A stretch of DNA of 11,928 nt, taken from contig DGRP01000036.1 of NCBI GenBank assembly GCA_002391065.1, forward strand, positions 1 through 11,928, given 5' to 3'. A program made the translations under genes and the position numbers. Every line of letters begins with the position of its first letter. Within the stretch, counting starts at the first letter, position 1. Positions 7,686-11,928 of this stretch are shown here, in pieces. The notes beneath the pieces are model-generated. The model was not told where the DNA came from and made no database searches. It saw only the letters and a list, made by a program, of their open reading frames with translations. Source of the DNA: Ruminococcus sp. UBA4385 (lineage in GTDB: Bacteria; Bacillota_A; Clostridia; Oscillospirales; Ruminococcaceae).

Positions 7686-7693
7686 CGTAAACT

Positions 7694-8770
7694 ATGAGAA
7701 TGAAATCTGACCTTATCGACCTTAACGATTACCCTGTTGAGTGGTGGGAGAACCTGCTTGACCTCGGACACAAGATAGTATCCGACCCTGCTGCCTATGC
7801 TCATGCAGCCGACGGCAAAATAATGGGCACTCTTTTCTATGAGCCCTCAACCAGAACACAGATGTCCTTCCAGACTGCTATGCTCAGACTGGGCGGCTCT
7901 ATCATCGGCTTTGACAATCCTGCAACATCATCTGTAGCCAAGGGCGAGAACATCAAGGACACTACAAAGATAGTATCAGGATATGCCGATATCTTAGTTA
8001 TGAGGCACCCAACAGCAGGCTCGGTCAAGGCAGCAGCACTGACGGCTGACTGCCCTGTTATCAATGCAGGTGACGGCGGACACCTGCACCCCACCCAGAC
8101 CCTTACCGACCTTCTGACTCTCAAGGAGGAAAAGGGTACACTTTCGGGGCTTACAATAGGCTTCTGCGGAGACCTTAAAAACGGCAGAACAGTACACTCT
8201 CTTATAAAAGCTATGTCCTGCTTCAAGGACAACCGCTTTGTGCTTATCTCCACAAAGGAGCTCGCACTTCCTGCATACATAAAAGACGTGCTCTCAGCCA
8301 GCGGCCTTGAATATGAGGAGTGTGCAGACCTTGAAAAGGCAATAGGCAAGCTTGACGTTCTCTATATGACCCGTATACAGCAGGAGCGCTTTGCCAGCCG
8401 TGAGGAATATGAAGCTCAAAAGGGCTGCTATATCTTGGATACAAAGAAAATGTCACTTGCAAAGCCCGAACTGATCGTTCTTCATCCGCTGCCGAGGGTT
8501 GATGAGATTGAGATCGCCGTAGATGATGACAGCCGTGCAATGTACTTCAAGCAGGCAAGCTACGGAATGTATATCAGAATGGCACTTATCCTCACAGTAC
8601 TTGAGGGCAAAAATGTAACACAGATAGTCAAGGGCAAGGCCCACAGAAATACTATCTGTTCAAATCCTAATTGTATAACTCATAAGGAAACATATCTCCC
8701 TCACTACTTTGTAGGAAACGGTACAACACTTGTTTGTGAGTACTGTGATGAGAGAACTCTGGTTGACTGA
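7694..8770 (+). CDS. pyrB: Aspartate carbamoyltransferase with PyrI-type zinc-binding C-terminus
   Basis: This enzyme joins carbamoyl phosphate and aspartate to give carbamoyl-aspartate, the committed step of pyrimidine synthesis. The catalytic part (about 1-312) carries all key motifs: PSTRT (51-55, carbamoyl phosphate loop), SSVAKGE (79-85, with the mobile-loop Lys83), MRHPT (103-107), HPTQTLTDLL (132-141), GDLKNGRTVHS (159-169), TRIQQERF (226-233) and LHPLPRVDEI (263-272). After the catalytic chain, which is normally about 305-310 residues, comes a tail of about 45 residues resembling the zinc domain of the regulatory chain PyrI: NTICSNPNCITHKE, then CEYC. The four cysteines are Cys322, Cys327, Cys348 and Cys351 (C-x4-C, C-x2-C). 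The nucleotide-binding half of PyrI is absent. No other pyr gene lies in the window. Expression probably comes by read-through from the upstream operon, or from a promoter that I cannot see. Confidence 0.95.
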   Translation: MRMKSDLIDLNDYPVEWWENLLDLGHKIVSDPAAYAHAADGKIMGTLFYEPSTRTQMSFQTAMLRLGGSIIGFDNPATSSVAKGENIKDTTKIVSGYADILVMRHPTAGSVKAAALTADCPVINAGDGGHLHPTQTLTDLLTLKEEKGTLSGLTIGFCGDLKNGRTVHSLIKAMSCFKDNRFVLISTKELALPAYIKDVLSASGLEYEECADLEKAIGKLDVLYMTRIQQERFASREEYEAQKGCYILDTKKMSLAKPELIVLHPLPRVDEIEIAVDDDSRAMYFKQASYGMYIRMALILTVLEGKNVTQIVKGKAHRNTICSNPNCITHKETYLPHYFVGNGTTLVCEYCDERTLVD

Positions 8771-8839
8771 GTACAGGCAAGATCCGACTAAATATAATGA
8801 ACTAAAAGTTAAAAAAATCACCCTATTGTTTTAAGACTG

Positions 8840-8868
8840 TTGAAAGCAAAACTCATTTATGTTATACT
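8840..8868 (+). promoter_or_regulatory. Sigma-A type promoter for the amidase gene
   Basis: TTGAAA (8840-8845) and TATACT (8863-8868) are separated by exactly 17 bases, with a TG one base ahead of the -10 hexamer (8860-8861, extended -10). Transcription would begin near 8875, giving a short leader before the ATG at 8907. The rest of the 136-base gap after pyrB is AT-rich, and I see no convincing terminator in it. Confidence 0.75.
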
Positions 8869-8906
8869 GAACAAAGTCAAAGAAGTGAAAAGCAGGGAAG
8901 TTTGTT

Positions 8907-9932
8907 ATGACAGAAGAAGAGTTTGAAAAGCTGTACGGACGAAAGCCATATAAAAGGGTCGTCAGGAGAAAGATCTACTGGGGACGGATTTTTGCTGCGC
9001 TTATTATACTGATACTTATTATATATCTTTTAGTTAAGGCGATAGCAGGCATTGTTTCGTTTTTCACGGGCGGAAAGGATAAGTCCGACAAGCTGACTGA
9101 CAGCACTGCAAAAATGGTGCTTGCTGATACTAAGGCAGGAAGTTCCGATGAGAAAGAAAATCCGCAGGTGGTGGAAAAGCCTGTAGAGAAGATCACAGAC
9201 GGCGGCTTTACTGTGTGCATTGACCCGGGTCACGGCGGAAATGACGGCGGAACTACAGATAGCTCGGGAATGAGACTTGAGAAAACCGACTGCATTGCAG
9301 TTTCTGCAATAGTGAAAGACAAGCTTGAGCAGATGGGCGTAAAGGTAGTTATGACCCGTGAGGGCGATGAGTCTGTAAACCTTGATAAAAGGTGCGAGAT
9401 CGCAAATGATTCTGAGGCTGATCTGTTTGTATCAATACATAGAAACAGCTATGACGGTGATATATCGGGTGTTGAGCTCTGGGTAAACAATGCCGAGCCC
9501 GAATATGATACAACGCTTGCTGAGGATATCCTCGCTGAGCTTGAAGGTGCAGGAGTGTCAGGGAGCAGAGGCATACGTTACGGATATGTGGGTGACCCGA
9601 ATATCAACTACTATATCAACACCGACACTGTAATGCCCAGCTGTCTGGTTGAGCTTGGCTTTCTCACAAGTGCCGAGGACAACGAGCTTTTTGATAATAA
9701 GCTTGACGAATATGCAGGGGCTATTGCAGACGGAATAGTTAAAAGTGCAATTGACATCGGGATAATTGATGCGCAGGGCAAGAGACTTATCGGTGATCGG
9801 CTTCTCTCACCCGAGAAGGCTGTCAATGTTTACGGAAGCGATTCTCTGGAGCAGGACAGAACCACTCCCGAGGAATACGCACAGAACGCTTACGGTGAGA
9901 TTTACAATACTCAGGAGAACGAATACTATTGA
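8907..9932 (+). CDS. Membrane-anchored N-acetylmuramoyl-L-alanine amidase (Amidase_3)
   Basis: This zinc amidase cuts the bond between N-acetylmuramic acid and L-alanine in peptidoglycan. The 341-residue protein has a short charged cytoplasmic N-terminus (EEEFEKLYGRKPYKR), one membrane segment (about 27-53) and a linker rich in Lys, Asp, Ser and Glu (about 55-98), then the catalytic domain outside the cell (about 101-285). The zinc ligands are visible: His109 in CIDPGHGG, Glu125 in RLEKTD and His178 in SIHRNS. The catalytic glutamate is Glu249 in CLVELGFL. A further 55 residues of polar, acidic sequence end the protein. It has no cell-wall binding repeats, so membrane anchoring is the likely means of positioning. 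A promoter at 8840-8868, AGGGA at 8894-8898 and a terminator at 9941-9978 make it a single-gene transcription unit. CwlD- or AmiC-like roles cannot be told apart from sequence alone. Confidence 0.95.
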   Translation: MTEEEFEKLYGRKPYKRVVRRKIYWGRIFAALIILILIIYLLVKAIAGIVSFFTGGKDKSDKLTDSTAKMVLADTKAGSSDEKENPQVVEKPVEKITDGGFTVCIDPGHGGNDGGTTDSSGMRLEKTDCIAVSAIVKDKLEQMGVKVVMTREGDESVNLDKRCEIANDSEADLFVSIHRNSYDGDISGVELWVNNAEPEYDTTLAEDILAELEGAGVSGSRGIRYGYVGDPNINYYINTDTVMPSCLVELGFLTSAEDNELFDNKLDEYAGAIADGIVKSAIDIGIIDAQGKRLIGDRLLSPEKAVNVYGSDSLEQDRTTPEEYAQNAYGEIYNTQENEYY

Positions 9933-9940
9933 TAAATCAG

Positions 9941-9978
9941 AATCTCCGACGCAGACTAAGTTTACGTCGGAGATTTTT
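9941..9978 (+). terminator. Intrinsic terminator after the amidase gene
   Basis: AATCTCCGACG (9941-9951) and CGTCGGAGATT (9965-9975) form a perfect 11-bp stem with a 13-base loop. The run of five T (9974-9978) starts within the end of the stem. It lies 8 bases after the amidase stop codon. Confidence 0.9.
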
Positions 9979-10002
9979 ACAGTATATAAATGTCGAATTT
10001 TG

Positions 10003-10009
10003 AAAGGAA
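10003..10009 (+). promoter_or_regulatory. Ribosome binding site that sets the start of the last gene
   Basis: AAAGGAA lies 7 bases before ATG 10017. An in-frame ATG at 9990 would add nine residues (MSNFERNGS) but has no Shine-Dalgarno sequence and sits close to the terminator, so 10017 is preferred. A TATAAA at 9985-9990 might be a -10 box, but no good -35 is seen. Confidence 0.75.
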
Positions 10010-10016
10010 CGGTAGT

Positions 10017-11897
10017 ATGTTTGACAGAAAAAGGGCAAAGGCTTCGGCTAAGAAAACAGTAAAAATGCATTACACTGTTCTGGTATTTATGTGCCTTATG
10101 GCGGCTTTTGTAGGTATCAAATATTCTTCTGCACTGAGTATAATAACATCGTTTTCCGAGGCTGAAACAAATCTTCAGACCTATGATGCGGTAAACACTG
10201 CGGCAGGCGGAAACAGCTCGGGCTCAGTGCTTGGAGAGCTTATCGGCAACAACATCGACATTATAGTAAACGGAAAAGAGGTTACCCCGGATTTCGATGA
10301 TGCCAGACAGAAATATAAGGACAACAAGAAAAAGAGCGTGAAGCTTGGCTCTGTTGAGATAAGCTATGCCGACGGAGAGTTTGCAAAAATAGCGAATGCG
10401 TTATCGTCGGGCTCGTATGTGTATACTATTTATAAGGGTGTCCACAATATCACAGGCTCGGACAGGGCATCGCTTATAATCGTAATAATAGCAAGCGTGC
10501 TTGTGAAGCTGTTTATCACCTACTTTGTGTTTAATGTGCTCAGTGCGGTTATGGCTAGGATCTTTCTTGAAGCCCGTATCTATGAAAAGATACCTGTCAA
10601 GAACTTCTTCTTTCTCATGCGAAACAGAAAGTGGCTCAAAACAGGCTGGATACTGCTTGTAAAAGAGTTCTTCTATACGCTTTGGTCGCTGACGATCATC
10701 GGTGGAGTAATCAAGCACTATTCCTATTACCTTGTGCCGTATATTGCGGCGGAGAATCCCAACCTTTCTGCAAAAGAAGTCATAACAATGTCAAGAAAGC
10801 TTATGAAGGGTCACAAGTGGGAGTGCTTTAAGCTTGAGATGAGCTTTATCGGCTGGAAAATACTTGGAGTGCTCAGCTTCGGAATAGTTGAAATTCTCTG
10901 GGTAAGCCCTTATGAAGAAGCTGCGATTTCCGAGTTCTATACAGCACTCAGGAACGGAGCGCTTGCAGGCGAGAGGAGAAGCGAAATTTTCATTGACAGA
11001 TACCTGTTTGAAAAAGCGTCCCGTGATGCGCTTGTAAGAACCTACAGTGATATAGACGATCTGAAAAGAGAGACAGAAACCTTTACCGACCATTACACAG
11101 GTGCAAGAGCCTTCTTTGCAAATGTGTTCGGAATAGTACCTATGTATTCTGAGCGTACCGAAGCTATCGACCGAAACGAGATAAACAAGATAAAGGTTTC
11201 GCAGTCAGGAGATGAGCTTGAAGGCAGGGCATATCCCGAAAGGCTGTCTCCTACACCGCTGCATGAGAAAAAGCATGACAGGTTAAGCACCATCTTCTAT
11301 ACAAGAAGCTACTCGATAGGCTCGCTTGTTTTGATGTTCTTCATAGGCTGCTTTATAGGCTGGGCTTGGGAGGTCATCTATAAGTACATAGAGATCGGAA
11401 AGTTTGTAAACCGAGGAGTAATGCACGGTCCGTGGCTGCCGATATACGGCTCGGGAGCAGTTATGATACTGGTGGCACTCAAAAGGTTCAGGGCAAAGCC
11501 CGTTATTGAATTTTTTGCAGCAATAGTTCTCTGCGGCTTTGTTGAGTACTATACGGCAGTTATCCTTGAAGCTACCCACAACGGTCAGAAGTGGTGGGAT
11601 TACAGCGGATACTTCCTGAACATTAACGGCAGGGTCTGCGCAGAGGGTCTTATGATCTTCGGTATCGGCGGAGTTGCCTTTGTGTACTTCGCAGCACCGA
11701 TGATAGACAATCACCTGAGAAAGCTTAGCGGAAAGCTCACAGCGATCCTGTGTGCGGTTCTGGTAGGTTTGTTTGCGGCAGATATGATATACTCAAACCT
11801 CCACCCGAATGTCGGAAAGGGTATCACCGACTATGATACATCTTCTGCGGCAGGCTGTGACCTTACAGTATCGCAAATGATAAGTAAAACCGAATGA
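10017..11897 (+). CDS. DUF975 / PF06541 (CmpB-like) fusion membrane protein
   Basis: This is a membrane protein of 626 residues with two recognisable halves and no established function. The first half (about 1-325) resembles DUF975: a basic start (MFDRKRAKASAKK), a membrane helix (about 19-40), further helices at about 152-180 and 208-232, and the signature LSAKEVITMSRKLMKGHKWE followed by FKLEMSFIGWK (about 250-281) and WVSPYEEAAISEFY (295-308). A polar, probably extracytoplasmic insertion lies between the first two helices (about 45-148). A charged cytoplasmic linker (about 318-425) leads to the second half (about 430-592), which matches PF06541, annotated as a putative ABC-transporter type IV membrane protein: FIGWAWEVIYKYIEIGKFVNRGVMHGPW, GPWLPIYGSG, CGFVEYYTAVILE and WWDYSGYFLNINGRVC are its landmarks. 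No ATPase gene is next to it, so a transporter role is unproven. Start chosen by ribosome binding site. Confidence 0.85.
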   Translation: MFDRKRAKASAKKTVKMHYTVLVFMCLMAAFVGIKYSSALSIITSFSEAETNLQTYDAVNTAAGGNSSGSVLGELIGNNIDIIVNGKEVTPDFDDARQKYKDNKKKSVKLGSVEISYADGEFAKIANALSSGSYVYTIYKGVHNITGSDRASLIIVIIASVLVKLFITYFVFNVLSAVMARIFLEARIYEKIPVKNFFFLMRNRKWLKTGWILLVKEFFYTLWSLTIIGGVIKHYSYYLVPYIAAENPNLSAKEVITMSRKLMKGHKWECFKLEMSFIGWKILGVLSFGIVEILWVSPYEEAAISEFYTALRNGALAGERRSEIFIDRYLFEKASRDALVRTYSDIDDLKRETETFTDHYTGARAFFANVFGIVPMYSERTEAIDRNEINKIKVSQSGDELEGRAYPERLSPTPLHEKKHDRLSTIFYTRSYSIGSLVLMFFIGCFIGWAWEVIYKYIEIGKFVNRGVMHGPWLPIYGSGAVMILVALKRFRAKPVIEFFAAIVLCGFVEYYTAVILEATHNGQKWWDYSGYFLNINGRVCAEGLMIFGIGGVAFVYFAAPMIDNHLRKLSGKLTAILCAVLVGLFAADMIYSNLHPNVGKGITDYDTSSAAGCDLTVSQMISKTE

Positions 11898-11909
11898 TAC
11901 AACAATATA

Positions 11910-11921
11910 AAGGCAACACCG
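11910..11921 (+). repeat. 12-base intergenic repeat, copy 2 (cut by window end)
   Basis: AAGGCAACACCG starts 12 bases after the stop codon of the last gene and repeats the sequence at 7662-7673. The sequence continues as CACGACC to the window edge, so the full extent of any element cannot be seen. Confidence 0.35.
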
Positions 11922-11928
11922 CACGACC

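Larger units (their letters stand above)
7634..7690 (+). other. Possible 18-codon leader ORF and small stem-loop before pyrB
   Basis: The 69-base gap before pyrB contains an open frame from ATG 7634 to TAA 7690 encoding MNTFTAAKHEGNTETKGA. Its stop lies 3 bases before the pyrB ATG and it spans the pyrB ribosome binding site. An imperfectly placed inverted repeat (CCTTCA at 7641-7646, TGAAGG at 7660-7665) lies inside it and has no T run. The small ORF has no visible Shine-Dalgarno sequence, and an ORF of this size can arise by chance. A translational leader for pyrB is only a possibility. Confidence 0.15.

Noticed and set aside
8763..8798. TTGACT (8763-8768) with TATAAT (8793-8798) as a second promoter before the amidase gene
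   Set aside because: Both hexamers are near consensus but the spacer is 24 bases, too long for a normal sigma-A promoter; the 17-base-spaced pair downstream is far better.
8801..8818. AACT-AAA-AGTT followed by a run of A as a pyrB terminator
   Set aside because: The stem is only 4 AT-rich base pairs and no T run follows on the + strand.
9990..10016. Upstream ATG adding nine residues to the last gene
   Set aside because: It has no ribosome binding site, while ATG 10017 has AAAGGAA at ideal spacing and gives a typical basic N-terminus.

Overview
The window reads as a chromosomal segment of a low-to-moderate GC Firmicute. It has strong AGGAGG-type ribosome binding sites, tightly packed co-directional genes and clostridial-style protein sequences. 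Codon style and the protein set suggest class Clostridia, most likely a Ruminococcus-like member of the Oscillospiraceae; the genus is an inference from general resemblance, not a database match. All ten protein genes lie on the + strand, and there is no tRNA, rRNA, CRISPR array or insertion sequence.

Positions 1-8770 form a nearly gapless series of eight genes. They are the 3' part of alaS, a HIT-family hydrolase gene, comEC, holA, rnmV, an MBOAT O-acyltransferase-like gene, a DHHW/AlgX-like gene and pyrB. Most junctions are gaps of 6-15 bases or short overlaps (holA/rnmV 7 bases, rnmV/MBOAT 8 bases); only the 69-base gap before pyrB is larger. I see no convincing internal promoter or terminator, so this may be one long operon joining translation, DNA uptake, replication, RNA processing, envelope and pyrimidine functions. 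A sigma-A type promoter at 8840-8868 then drives a membrane-anchored N-acetylmuramoyl-L-alanine amidase gene that ends at a clear intrinsic terminator (9941-9978). After it comes a large membrane protein fusing a DUF975-type region to a PF06541 (CmpB-like) region.

The most interesting part is the MBOAT/DHHW pair (5139-7624). This pairing normally performs extracellular O-acetylation of a glycopolymer: the MBOAT protein moves the acyl group across the membrane and the DHHW/SGNH-like partner transfers it. Here both proteins keep their family scaffolds and reading frames but appear to have lost the catalytic residues. Both conserved MBOAT histidines are replaced (Tyr276, Leu316). In the partner, the DHHW motif reads SDCW and the serine motif reads KGDYAN instead of KDSYAN. 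This suggests a paired pseudoenzyme system with a non-canonical role.

Secondary points are a ComEC with a shrunken, ligand-less beta-lactamase-like tail, an aspartate carbamoyltransferase carrying only the zinc-binding part of PyrI at its C-terminus, and a 12-base sequence shared by two intergenic regions that may be the edge of a dispersed repeat.
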